Source: Streptomyces sp. CNQ-509 (GTDB taxonomy: Bacteria > Actinomycetota > Actinomycetes > Streptomycetales > Streptomycetaceae). From it: a stretch of DNA of 64,000 bases. The DNA is taken from assembly GCF_001011035.1 (NCBI RefSeq), contig NZ_CP011492.1, positions 5,997,001 through 6,061,000 of the forward strand, written 5' to 3'. Of the stretch, positions 50,648 through 59,248 are shown piece after piece. How positions within the stretch are numbered: the first letter of the stretch is position 1; every line of letters begins with the position of its first letter. The position numbers and the translations under genes were made by a program. The notes under the pieces were generated by a model that saw nothing but the letters and a program-made list of their open reading frames with translations, was not told where the DNA came from and searched no databases.

Positions 50648-52110
50648 CGGACCCCGCACGCTCCCTGGCGCCGGCCGCCCCGCGGCCGTACTGGCTCGAC
50701 GACCCGGAACGGCCCGCGGCGCTGCCCGCGCTCACCGGCGCCGAGGAGGCCGACCTGCTCGTCGTCGGCGGCGGCTACAGCGGCCTGTGGACGGCGCTGC
50801 TGGCCAAGGAGCGCGGCCCCGGCCGCGACGTCGTCCTCATCGAGGCCGCCGAGTGCGGCTGGGCCGCCTCCGGGCGCAACGGCGGCTTCTGCGCCGCGTC
50901 GCTCACCCACGGCCTCGGCAACGGCCTGGAGCGCTGGCCCGAGGAGATCGACACGCTGGAGAGGCTGGGCGCGGAGAACCTGGACGCGATCGGCGCGGCC
51001 GTCGACCGGTACGGCATCGACTGCGACTTCCGGCGCACCGGCGAGATCACGGTGGCCACCGAGCCGTACCAGCTCGATGAGCTGAGCGAGTTCGCCGAGG
51101 AGGCGACGCGCCGCGGGCTCGGCGAGGGGCTGCTGCTCATGGACCGGGACGCGGTCCGCGCCGAGGTCGACTCGCCGACGTTCCTCGGCGGGCTCTGGGA
51201 CCGCGACGGCGTCGCCATGGTCCACCCGGCACGGCTGGCCTGGGGCCTCAAACGGGCCTGCCGGGAGGCGGGCGTACGGATCTACGAACACACCCCGGGT
51301 CTCGCCCTCACCCCCGCCGGCGGAGGAGGCGGCGGGGGCGGGGCGTTCCGCTCCGCGGGGGCCCCGGGCGTGCGGGGGCGCGGCGGCGCGATGGAGGTGC
51401 GCACCCCGTACGGGCGGGTGCGCGCGCCGCACGTCGCGCTCGGCACCAACGCCTTCCCGAACCTGGTCCGCCGGGTCCGCCCCTACCTCACCCCCGTCTA
51501 CGACTACGCGCTCATGACCGAGCCGCTGTCCGCCGCGCAGCGCGACGCCGTGCGCTGGCACCGCCGCCAGGGGCTCGCCGACAGCGCCAACCAGTTCCAC
51601 TACTTCCGCATCACCGCCGACCACCGCATCCTGTGGGGCGGCTACGACGCCGTGCACCACTTCGGCGGCGCGGTGCGCACCGAGTACGACCAGCGCCCCG
51701 AGACCCATCTGAAGCTCGCCCGCCACTTCCACCGCTGCTTCCCGCAGCTCGCGGACGTCCGTTTCACCCACCGCTGGGGCGGTGCCATCGACACCTGCTC
51801 CCGCTTCGCCGCCTTCTTCGGCACGGCCCACGCCGGCCGCGTCGCGTACGCCGCCGGCTACACCGGACTCGGCGTCGGCGCCAGCCGCTTCGGCGCCGAG
51901 GTGATGCTCGACCTCCTCGCGGGGGAGCGCACGGAGCGTACGGAGCTGCGGATGGTGCGCAGCAAGCCCCTGCCGTTCCCGCCGGAGCCGCTGGCGTGGG
52001 CGGGCATCGGGCTGACGCGGTGGTCGCTGGCGCGGGCCGACGCGGGCGGCGGGCGGCGGAACCTGTGGCTCAGGGCGCTGGACCGCATGGGCATGGGCTT
52101 CGACAGTTGA
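50644..52110 (+). CDS. FAD-dependent amine oxidoreductase (DadA/PuuB-like)
   Basis: 488 residues. The N-terminal dinucleotide-binding motif is LLVVGGGYSGLWTALLAKE (about 40-58), with CGWAASGRNGGFCAASLTHG (about 78-97) typical of the DAO/PuuB family and a late GYTGLGVGASRFGAEVMLDLL FAD motif. A Gly-rich insert (about 223-250) lies mid-protein. PuuB oxidises gamma-glutamylputrescine; DadA and glycine oxidase relatives act on amino acids. Its 4-nt overlap with potC points to an imported polyamine or derivative as substrate. Confidence 0.87.
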   Translation: MTDPARSLAPAAPRPYWLDDPERPAALPALTGAEEADLLVVGGGYSGLWTALLAKERGPGRDVVLIEAAECGWAASGRNGGFCAASLTHGLGNGLERWPEEIDTLERLGAENLDAIGAAVDRYGIDCDFRRTGEITVATEPYQLDELSEFAEEATRRGLGEGLLLMDRDAVRAEVDSPTFLGGLWDRDGVAMVHPARLAWGLKRACREAGVRIYEHTPGLALTPAGGGGGGGGAFRSAGAPGVRGRGGAMEVRTPYGRVRAPHVALGTNAFPNLVRRVRPYLTPVYDYALMTEPLSAAQRDAVRWHRRQGLADSANQFHYFRITADHRILWGGYDAVHHFGGAVRTEYDQRPETHLKLARHFHRCFPQLADVRFTHRWGGAIDTCSRFAAFFGTAHAGRVAYAAGYTGLGVGASRFGAEVMLDLLAGERTERTELRMVRSKPLPFPPEPLAWAGIGLTRWSLARADAGGGRRNLWLRALDRMGMGFDS

Positions 52111-52130
52111 CGGACGCAGGGAGTGGGCAG

Positions 52131-53357
52131 ATGCGCATCTTGCTGGTGGGCGCGGGCGGCGTCGGCACGGCGATCACCCGGATCGCGGCGCGCCGCGACT
52201 TCTTCGAGGCGATGGTCGTCGCGGACCACGACCCCGGCCGGGCGGAGGCCGCGGTCGCCCACGTACGGGCCGCCCACCCGGGGCCCTCCGGCGCCCGGTT
52301 CACCGCGGCCCGGGTGGACGCCGGGGACCGTACGGCGGTGGCCGCCCTGCTGCGTACCCACCGCTGCGACGCGCTCCTCAACGCCACCGACCCGCGCTTC
52401 GTCATGCCGCTCTTCGAGGCCGCGTACGACACCGCCGCCACCTATGTCGACATGGCGATGTCCCTGTCCCGCCCGCATCCCGTCCGCCCGTACGAGGAGT
52501 GCGGCGTGAAGCTCGGCGACGAGCAGTTCGCCGCCGCGGACCGCTGGGCGACCTCCGGCCGCCTCGCGCTCGTCGGCATGGGCGTCGAACCCGGCCTCTC
52601 CGACGTCTTCGCGCGCTACGCCGCCGACGAACTCTTCGACACCGTCGAGGAGATAGGCGTACGCGACGGCGCGAACCTCACCGTGGACGGCTACGACTTC
52701 GCGCCGTCGTTCTCCATCTGGACGACGATCGAGGAGTGCCTCAACCCGCCCGTCATCTGGGACGCCGGCCGCGGCTGGCACACCACCGAGCCCTTCAGCG
52801 AACCGGAGGTCTTCGACTTCCCGGCGGGCATCGGTCCGGTGGAGTGCGTCAACGTCGAGCACGAGGAGGTGCTGCTCGTGCCGCGCTGGATAGACGCGCA
52901 GCGGGTCACCTTCAAGTACGGGCTGGGGGAGGAGTTCATCGACGTTCTCAAGACCCTGCACAAGCTGGGCCTGGACCGCACCGCCCCGGTCGCGGTCGGC
53001 GACGCGAAGGTCTCGCCGCGCGACGTCGTCGCCGCGTGCCTCCCGGACCCGGCGACCCTGGGCTCCCGGATGCGCGGCAAGACCTGCGCGGGGACGTGGG
53101 TCCGCGGCACGAAGGACGGCGGGCCGCGGGAGGTGTATCTCCACCACGTGGCGGACAACGAGGAGACGATGGCCCTCGACGGCGTCCAGGCGGTCGTCTG
53201 GCAGACGGGCATCAACCCGGTGATAGCCCTGGAACTCCTCGCCACCGGAGAGTGGACCGCGGCGGGCGTCCTGGGCCCGGAAGCCCTCCCGCCCCGCCCC
53301 TTCCTGGACCTCCTCACGTCCTACGGCTCCCCCTGGTCCCTCCGCGAAGGCGGCTGA
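52131..53357 (+). CDS. Saccharopine dehydrogenase/carboxynorspermidine dehydrogenase-like oxidoreductase
   Basis: 408 residues. The N-terminal Rossmann motif is ILLVGAGGVGTAITRIAARRDFF (about 3-25). VNATDPRFVMPLFEAAYDTAATYVDMAMS-like sequence and ALVGMGVEPGLSDVFARYAADELFD follow, as in the LYS9/carboxynorspermidine dehydrogenase family. These enzymes join or split secondary-amine dicarboxylates with NAD(P). Placed last in a pot operon, it may process a polyamine-derived imino acid. A GGGAGTGGG ribosome site precedes the ATG. Its last 37 nt overlap the convergent SARP gene. Confidence 0.82.
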   Translation: MRILLVGAGGVGTAITRIAARRDFFEAMVVADHDPGRAEAAVAHVRAAHPGPSGARFTAARVDAGDRTAVAALLRTHRCDALLNATDPRFVMPLFEAAYDTAATYVDMAMSLSRPHPVRPYEECGVKLGDEQFAAADRWATSGRLALVGMGVEPGLSDVFARYAADELFDTVEEIGVRDGANLTVDGYDFAPSFSIWTTIEECLNPPVIWDAGRGWHTTEPFSEPEVFDFPAGIGPVECVNVEHEEVLLVPRWIDAQRVTFKYGLGEEFIDVLKTLHKLGLDRTAPVAVGDAKVSPRDVVAACLPDPATLGSRMRGKTCAGTWVRGTKDGGPREVYLHHVADNEETMALDGVQAVVWQTGINPVIALELLATGEWTAAGVLGPEALPPRPFLDLLTSYGSPWSLREGG

Positions 53358-56300
53358 CCCGGGGACGTCGAAGGCGCGGGCCTCCCCGGTTCGCCCGGCG
53401 GCTCGTCCGCCCACACCTCCCCGGTCGGCAGGTCTTCCCAGGCTGCCGTTCTGCCCTTCGCCAGCTCCGCTTCGAGGTCCGGCGGGGGCAGCCTCGTGCG
53501 GAGGCGGGCCGTGATGCGATCGGTGTCGACGCGTTCGGCTTCGGGGAGGGGGGCGCCCGCGGAGGCGCGGAGGGCCTCTGCCTTGCCGAGGAGGCGGGCG
53601 GCCGCCGTGGCGTCGCCGGCCAGGGACTCCGCGCCGGCCAGGCCCTCCAGCGCCAGGGCGAGGGCGCGGGGGTCGCCGGTGGGGCGGGCGGAGGCCAGGC
53701 CCTCGCGGTGGTGGGCGCGGGCCTGCTCCGCGTCTCCCGCCAGCTCCGCGACGAAGCCCAGCTCGGCGAGGATCAGGGCCGTGCCCACGTCCGACTCGAT
53801 CTCCCGGTCCCAGTCCAGCCAGCGACGCAGATGCGCTTCCGCCTCCGCCAGCCGGCCCTGCCGGCGGGCGCCCAGCGCCAGGCCGATGCCCGCGAACTCC
53901 TCGCCCACCACGTACCCCTGCTCCGCGGCCAGCCGCGCGGCCCGGCCGTGCAGGTCGTCGGCCTGCGCGACGTCCCCCGTGAGCAGCGCGACCCGGCCCA
54001 GCATCGACAGCTTGTCCGACACCTCCGACCACAGCCCCAGGTCCTCGGCCATCCGCAGGCCCTCGCGGTGCAGCCGGGCGGCCTGCGCGTAGTCGCCGGT
54101 GATCTCCGCGTAGGTGCCGAGGGCGTACGTCGCGTGCAACTGGCCCCAGCGGTCGCCGAGTCCGGCGAAGAGCGCCATGCTGCGCTCCCCGTACTCCGCG
54201 AGCGCCGGCAGGTCGCCGCGGAGCACCGCCTGCCGGGCGAGGGTGCTGGACACCGCGGCGGTGCCCCACTGGTCGCCGAGCGCGCGGAAGACCTCCTCGG
54301 CGCGGGCCAGCGGGTCGCCGCCGCCGGGCAGCGGGCCGAGGCCGAGCCGGGTGAGGCCGAGGAAGGCGTCGGCGCGGGCGCCGGCGGCCAGTTCGGGGAG
54401 GGTGGCGGGGGGCGCCGGGCGGACGGCGGGCAGGGCGTCGGGGGCGAGGGTCTCGCCGAGGCGGAGGGTCATGGCGGCGCGCCAGGTGAGGGCGGTGGTA
54501 CGGGCCGCGCGCTCCCTCTCCGCGTCGGCCGCGGGACGTGCGTCGTCGGCCGTCGGGGGGATGGCCAGGGCGGTGGTGAGGAAGCGGCGGCCCTCGCCGA
54601 GGCGGCCGCGCAGCACCCAGTACCACGCCAGGTCGCAGGCCAGGCCGAGCGCCGTGGCCGCGGCGCCGGTACGCACCGCGTCCTCCAGCGCCGCGCGCAT
54701 GTTGGCGGACTCGGCGTCAAGGCGCAGCAGCCACTGGCGCTGGGCGGGGCCGCGCAACTGGGGCTCGGCCTCGGCGGCGAGGGAGGCGTAGTACGCGGCG
54801 TGCCGGTGGCGGACGGAGGTGAACTCGCCGGCCTCGCAGAGCTTTTCGTGGCCGTAGGCGGCGACCGACTCCAGCAGGTGGTAGCGCGCGGGGGCCACGC
54901 CGTCGCCCGGGGTGGTCATGACCAGCGAGCGGTCGACGAGGCGGGCGAGGAGGCCGAGCACGTCGTCCTCGGCGATGCCGCCGCCCGCGCAGACCGCCTC
55001 GGCGGCGCCCAGCGTGCAGCCGTCCGCGTGCAGGGAGAGGCGGCGGAGCACGGCCTGCTCGGGGCCGGTGAGGAGCTCCCAGCTCCAGTCGAGCATCGCC
55101 CGCAGGGTGCGCTGCCGGGCGGGCGCGTCGCGCGGTCCCGCGGACAGCAGCCGGAACCGGTCGTCCAGCCGGGCGGCCAACTCGTGCACGCCGAGGGCCC
55201 GTACGCGGGTGGCGGCCAGCTCCAGTGCGAGGGGGATGCCGTCGAGCCGGCGGCAGACGGTCGCGACGGCGGCGGCGTTGCCCGCGTCGACGGCGAAGCC
55301 GGGGGCGACGGCGGCGGCCCGCGCGGCGAAGAGCCGCACGGCCCCGGAGGCGCGGAGCGCGGCGAGGCCGGGTGCCGCGCCGTCCGCCCCGGCCGCGGGC
55401 GCGGCGGGCGCGCCGGTCGCCGGCGGCGGTACGTCCAACGGCGCCACCGGCCACAGGTGTTCGCCGCCGACGCCCAGCGGCTCCTGGCCCGTCGCCAGCA
55501 CGTGCACGCCCGGCGCCGCCGCGAGCAGCCGGGCGCAGAGCACGGCGACCGCGTCGACGACGTGCTCGCAGTTGTCGAGGACCAGCAGCACCCGCTTCGT
55601 CCGCAGCGCCTCGGCCAGCCGCTCCGCGGGGGGCGTGCCGCCCGCGCCGGTCAGCAGGCCGCCGCCGGCGGTCTCGTCCCGTACGCCCAGCGCCGCGGCC
55701 ACGACCTCCGCCGCCTTGTCGGCGTCGGGGGCGACGTCCTCCGGCGCCGCTTCCGGCCGGGGCGGTGCCAGCGCCGACAGCTCCACCAGCCACACGCCGT
55801 CCGGGAACGACCCCGGCAGCCCCCGGGCCGTCTCCAGCGCCAGCCGGGTCTTGCCCACCCCGCCGGGGCCCGTCAGGGTCACCAGCCGGCCCGTGGCCAG
55901 CAGCGCCCGGACCGCCGCCACCGACTCCTCGCGGCCGATCAGGTCGCCGTGCGGCGCCGGCAGATTGCCCCGTACCGCCGTCTCCTCCCGCTGCGGCGGG
56001 CCGAGCGCCGCGTCCTGCTCCAGGATCGACTGGTGCAGCGCGACCAGCTCAGGGCCCGGGTCCAGGCCCAGGTCCTCCGCTAGCTGCGTGCGCAGCCTGC
56101 CGTAGCTCGCCAGCGCCTCGCTCTGCCGCCCCGCACGGTACAGCGCGCGCAACTGCGCGGCGCGCAGCCGCTCGCGCAGCGGGTGGCGGGCGACGAGGTC
56201 GCCCAGCTCGTCGGCGAGGAGGGCGTGCTCGCCGAGTTCGAGCCGGGCCTCCGCCTGCTCTTCGAGGGCCGTCAGCCGCAGCTCGTCGAGCCGGGCGATC

Positions 56301-56749
56301 TCCGCGCGCGCGAACTCCTCGTCGGCGAAGTCCGCCAGCACCTCGCCCCGCCACAGCGCGAGCGCGTCCGCGAGCAGCGCCGCGCGCGCCCGGGGGTCCT
56401 CCGCGCGGCGGGCGGCGGCGGTCAGGGCGGCGAAGCGGCCGGTGTCGGTGGCCTCGGGGCCGACGTCCAGCAGGTAGCCCGGCGGGCGGGAGACGACGAG
56501 CGCGCGGGCGCCGGGCTCGGCGTCCTCCAGCGCGCGGCGCAGCTGGGAGACGCGGGTCTGGAGCGCCCCCGCGGGGTTCGCCGGCGGGCTGTCGCCCCAC
56601 AGGTCGTCCACGAGCCGGTCGGCGGGCACGGCGCGGCCGGCGTGGATCAGCAGGTCGGCCAGGAGGCTGCGGACCTTCACCTCCGGTACGCGGACCGCCT
56701 GGCCGCCGGCCGTCCACACCGCCAGCGGACCGAGCACCCCGAAGCGCAT
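53321..56749 (-). CDS. AfsR/SARP-type transcriptional regulator with NB-ARC and TPR domains
   Basis: 1142 residues from the ATG at 56749, probably leaderless. Domain order: OmpR-like winged helix (MRFGVLGPLAVWTAGGQ to VSQLRRALED, 1-90), BTAD (about 95-245), NB-ARC NTPase with Walker A GPGGVGKT (Lys300), VLLVLDNCEHVVD and GIPLALELAATRV, winged helix, and TPR-like repeats to the end. AfsR/SARP proteins activate secondary-metabolite or transporter genes. The divergent flavodoxin-fold and MFS genes, with 11-bp direct repeats between, are its probable target. The 3' end overlaps the preceding gene by 37 nt. Confidence 0.92.
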   Translation of the reverse strand: MRFGVLGPLAVWTAGGQAVRVPEVKVRSLLADLLIHAGRAVPADRLVDDLWGDSPPANPAGALQTRVSQLRRALEDAEPGARALVVSRPPGYLLDVGPEATDTGRFAALTAAARRAEDPRARAALLADALALWRGEVLADFADEEFARAEIARLDELRLTALEEQAEARLELGEHALLADELGDLVARHPLRERLRAAQLRALYRAGRQSEALASYGRLRTQLAEDLGLDPGPELVALHQSILEQDAALGPPQREETAVRGNLPAPHGDLIGREESVAAVRALLATGRLVTLTGPGGVGKTRLALETARGLPGSFPDGVWLVELSALAPPRPEAAPEDVAPDADKAAEVVAAALGVRDETAGGGLLTGAGGTPPAERLAEALRTKRVLLVLDNCEHVVDAVAVLCARLLAAAPGVHVLATGQEPLGVGGEHLWPVAPLDVPPPATGAPAAPAAGADGAAPGLAALRASGAVRLFAARAAAVAPGFAVDAGNAAAVATVCRRLDGIPLALELAATRVRALGVHELAARLDDRFRLLSAGPRDAPARQRTLRAMLDWSWELLTGPEQAVLRRLSLHADGCTLGAAEAVCAGGGIAEDDVLGLLARLVDRSLVMTTPGDGVAPARYHLLESVAAYGHEKLCEAGEFTSVRHRHAAYYASLAAEAEPQLRGPAQRQWLLRLDAESANMRAALEDAVRTGAAATALGLACDLAWYWVLRGRLGEGRRFLTTALAIPPTADDARPAADAERERAARTTALTWRAAMTLRLGETLAPDALPAVRPAPPATLPELAAGARADAFLGLTRLGLGPLPGGGDPLARAEEVFRALGDQWGTAAVSSTLARQAVLRGDLPALAEYGERSMALFAGLGDRWGQLHATYALGTYAEITGDYAQAARLHREGLRMAEDLGLWSEVSDKLSMLGRVALLTGDVAQADDLHGRAARLAAEQGYVVGEEFAGIGLALGARRQGRLAEAEAHLRRWLDWDREIESDVGTALILAELGFVAELAGDAEQARAHHREGLASARPTGDPRALALALEGLAGAESLAGDATAAARLLGKAEALRASAGAPLPEAERVDTDRITARLRTRLPPPDLEAELAKGRTAAWEDLPTGEVWADEPPGEPGRPAPSTSPGQPPSRRDQGEP

Positions 56750-56755
56750 GCGTTC

Positions 56756-56761
56756 ACGGTA
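56756..56761 (-). promoter_or_regulatory. -10-like TACCGT before the SARP gene (leaderless)
   Basis: Read leftward, TACCGT is followed by 6 nt and the ATG at 56749. No ribosome site is seen. Confidence 0.4.
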
Positions 56762-56810
56762 ACCCAGCGCACCGACAGCGCCCGTCGCCGCAGGCCGCGG
56801 CCGTACCCGC

Positions 56811-56828
56811 AGCGGATCTGAAGCGGAT
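56811..56828 (+). promoter_or_regulatory. Candidate SARP operator: two AGCGGAT heptamers, 11-bp period
   Basis: AGCGGAT occurs at 56811-56817 and again at 56822-56828, separated by 4 bp. SARP and AfsR operators are heptameric direct repeats with 11-bp (or 22-bp) periodicity upstream of the -10 box. It lies in the only gap between the SARP gene and its divergent neighbour. The -10 that should follow is not clear. Confidence 0.55.
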
Positions 56829-56899
56829 CGGAAGGAGACCTGGAGCGCTCTGCCCGACCGTGGTCCACGTCGTCGCCGTCGAATGGGAGGAGGCCCCGG

Positions 56900-57451
56900 A
56901 TGAGCACGGACGTCACGCTGCGGCTGACCGTCCTCGGCGGTCTCGGACCCGGCCGGGCGGCGGGAGCCGAGGCCCGGCGGCTCGCCGGGCTCGCGGGCCG
57001 GCGGGCCCGGCTGGAGGTCGACCTCATCGACCTCGCGGCCGCCTGTCTGCCGGAGCCCTGCCCCGGCGTGCTGCCCGGCGACGCGCCGGAGCCGCCCGCC
57101 GTGCGGGAGCTGCGGCCGTGGCTGGACGCGGCCGACGGGTTCGTCGTCGTGGCCCCGGCCGCGGCCGGGCAGCAGCCCGCAGGGCAGTCCCCCGCGGGGC
57201 AGCACTCGGCCGGGCCGCTCCAGCGCGCGCTGGTGTGGTGCGCCGAGGCGTTCAAGGCGCGGCCGGTGGCGCTGCACGTACGCGCGGGGGAGGGAACCGC
57301 ACGTGCGCTGCGCACCCTGCGCGCCGACCTCGCCGAGGCGCACGCGCTGACCGTCCACGAGACCGACTGCCCCGACCACGCGCTCGACGAACTCATCTGG
57401 TGGGCCCGCGCCTTGCGCACCGCACGCGCCCGCACCCCGTACCCCTTCTGA
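56900..57451 (+). CDS. Flavodoxin-fold (NADPH-dependent FMN reductase-like) protein with degenerate flavin loop
   Basis: 183 residues. LRLTVLGGLGPGRAAGAEARRLAGLAG (about 8-34), ARLEVDLIDLAAACLPEP and DAADGFVVVAPAAAG (about 76-90) follow the FMN-reductase fold. The usual SxRxxS start and PEYN flavin-lid motif are missing; the lid region is a short Ala-Gly-Gln repeat (QQPAGQSPAGQHSAGP). It may no longer bind FMN normally. A GGAGG ribosome site precedes the ATG. It lies 36 bp before the MFS exporter, divergent from the SARP gene. Confidence 0.65.
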   Translation: MSTDVTLRLTVLGGLGPGRAAGAEARRLAGLAGRRARLEVDLIDLAAACLPEPCPGVLPGDAPEPPAVRELRPWLDAADGFVVVAPAAAGQQPAGQSPAGQHSAGPLQRALVWCAEAFKARPVALHVRAGEGTARALRTLRADLAEAHALTVHETDCPDHALDELIWWARALRTARARTPYPF

Positions 57452-57487
57452 TCCCTACCGTCCCCGAACCCCGAAACGAGAAGAATC

Positions 57488-59101
57488 ATGTCCGCAATCG
57501 CCCCGGAGGCCCCCGCGCTGCGCGCGGGCCCCAGGCAGTGGCTCGGCCTCGCGGTGCTGCTCGCGCCGACGATCCTGCTCTTCGTCACGATGACCGTGCT
57601 GTTCCTCGCCACCCCCGACATCGCCGCCGACCTCGAACCCAGCAGCGGCCAACTGCTGTGGATCAACGACATCTACGGGTTCATGATGGCCGGCCTGCTC
57701 GTCGCCATGGGCACCCTCGGCGACCGCATCGGCCGCCGCCGCATCCTCCTCTTCGGCGCCGTGGCGTTCGGCGCGGCGTCCGCGGCGGCCGCGTTCGCGC
57801 CGAGCGCGGAGGCGCTGATCGGGGCGCGCGCCGTGATGGGCCTGGGCGCCGCGGCGGTGATGCCGTCGACGCTCTCGCTGATCAGCAACATGTTCCAGGA
57901 CGCCAAGCAGCGCGCCACCGCCATCGGCCTGTGGGCGGCGTCCGTGTCCGTCGGCGTGGCCGTCGGCCCGCTGGTCGGCGGGCTGCTGCTGGAGAACTTC
58001 TGGTGGGGCGCCGCCCTGCTGGCGGGCGCGCCGGTGATGGGTCTCGTGCTGCTCGCGGCGCCGTTCCTGGTGCCCGAGTACCGGGCGCCGCAGCCGGGGC
58101 GGCTCGACCTGCCGAGCGTGGCGCTCTCGGTGGTCACCATCCTGCCCATCGTCTACGGGGTGAAGGAGATGGCCGCGCACGGCGTGAACGCCGAGGCGAT
58201 CGTCGCGCTCGTCCTCGGCGTCGTGCTGTCCACCGTGTTCGTACGGCGGCAGCTCCTGCTGACCGACCCCCTGCTGGACATGCGGCTGTTCCGCAACCGC
58301 ACCTTCAGCGGCTCGCTGGCCGTCTTCCTCCTCAGCGCGGTCGCGCTCGGCGGCGTGTACCTGCTCTTCACGCAGTACCTGCAGCTCGTCGAGGGGCTGA
58401 CGCCGCTGGAGGCGGGGCTGTGGATCCTCCCGGCGGCGGTGATGCTGGTGGTCGTCTCGATGCTGTCGCCGGTGATCGCCCGCAGGGTGCGGCCGGGGTA
58501 CGTCGTCGCGGCGGGCAGCCTGCTGTCTGTGGCGGGGTACCTGGTGCTCACCCAGGTCGACAGCGTGGGCGGGCTGCCGCTGCTGATCACCGGCTTCTAC
58601 CTGCTCTACCCGGGCATCGCGCCGGTGATGGCCCTGGCCACCAACCTGGTCATCGGCTCCGCCCCGCCGGAGAAGGCGGGCGCCGCGTCCGCGGTCAACA
58701 GCACGGCCAGCGACCTCGGCGTGGCCCTCGGCATCGCCCTGCTGGGCAGCGTCGGCACCGCCGTCTACCGCGGCGAGATGGCGGACGCGGTCCCCGCCGG
58801 AGTCCCCGAGGGCGCGGACGCCGCCGCCCGCGACACCCTGCCGGGCGCGCTGAGCGCGGCGGAGAACCTGCCGGCGGCACTGGGCGACGCGGTGCTGGCG
58901 CCGGCCAAGGAGGCGTTCGCGAGCGGGCTCAACGTGGCGGCGGCGCTCGCCGCGGGGCTGGCGGTCGCGGCGGCGGTCCTGTCGGCGACCCTGCTCCGCC
59001 GCGTGCCCGCCGCGGGCGCCGCGCAGGAGGAGCCGGACGCCGCACCCGAGCCCCCGCCCGCGCGGGACGAGACCCCGGTACCGGCGGAAGCCGGCCGCTG
59101 A
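57488..59101 (+). CDS. MFS drug-efflux transporter, 14-segment DHA2 family
   Basis: 537 residues with about 14 membrane segments. Motif A is GTLGDRIGRRRILLFGAV (about 77-94) and the DHA2 segment LWINDIYGFMMAGLLVAMG precedes it. LDMRLFRNRTFSGSL and NSTASDLGVALGIALLGSVG are typical of the EmrB/SmvA group. It exports drugs or an endogenous metabolite by proton antiport. A GAGAAGAA ribosome site precedes the ATG. The Pro/Glu-rich C-terminal tail of about 40 residues is cytoplasmic. Confidence 0.92.
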   Translation: MSAIAPEAPALRAGPRQWLGLAVLLAPTILLFVTMTVLFLATPDIAADLEPSSGQLLWINDIYGFMMAGLLVAMGTLGDRIGRRRILLFGAVAFGAASAAAAFAPSAEALIGARAVMGLGAAAVMPSTLSLISNMFQDAKQRATAIGLWAASVSVGVAVGPLVGGLLLENFWWGAALLAGAPVMGLVLLAAPFLVPEYRAPQPGRLDLPSVALSVVTILPIVYGVKEMAAHGVNAEAIVALVLGVVLSTVFVRRQLLLTDPLLDMRLFRNRTFSGSLAVFLLSAVALGGVYLLFTQYLQLVEGLTPLEAGLWILPAAVMLVVVSMLSPVIARRVRPGYVVAAGSLLSVAGYLVLTQVDSVGGLPLLITGFYLLYPGIAPVMALATNLVIGSAPPEKAGAASAVNSTASDLGVALGIALLGSVGTAVYRGEMADAVPAGVPEGADAAARDTLPGALSAAENLPAALGDAVLAPAKEAFASGLNVAAALAAGLAVAAAVLSATLLRRVPAAGAAQEEPDAAPEPPPARDETPVPAEAGR

Positions 59102-59147
59102 GGCCCGTACGCCGTCCTGGACAGCCGGCGCACGGGAGCGGAAGAGA

Positions 59148-59183
59148 GCCGCGTGGCGGGGGAGTCGAGCCCTCCCACGCGGC
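59148..59183. terminator. Hairpin between convergent MFS and GDPD genes
   Basis: GCCGCGTGG (59148-59156) pairs with CCACGCGGC (59175-59183), with further partial G/C pairing inside. It lies 46 bp after the MFS stop and 65 bp before the GDPD stop, so it may terminate both. Confidence 0.6.
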
Positions 59184-59248
59184 ACCCGCCGTCAGGGCGC
59201 AGGTCGTTGCCCCACCCGCCGTTGCCGCGCACGCCCGCCGGGCCGCCC

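Noticed and set aside
52499..56083. 1194-residue open frame on the + strand across the SARP gene
   Set aside because: Arg/Gly/Ala-rich composition and no domain motifs; it is the shadow of the minus-strand SARP gene.
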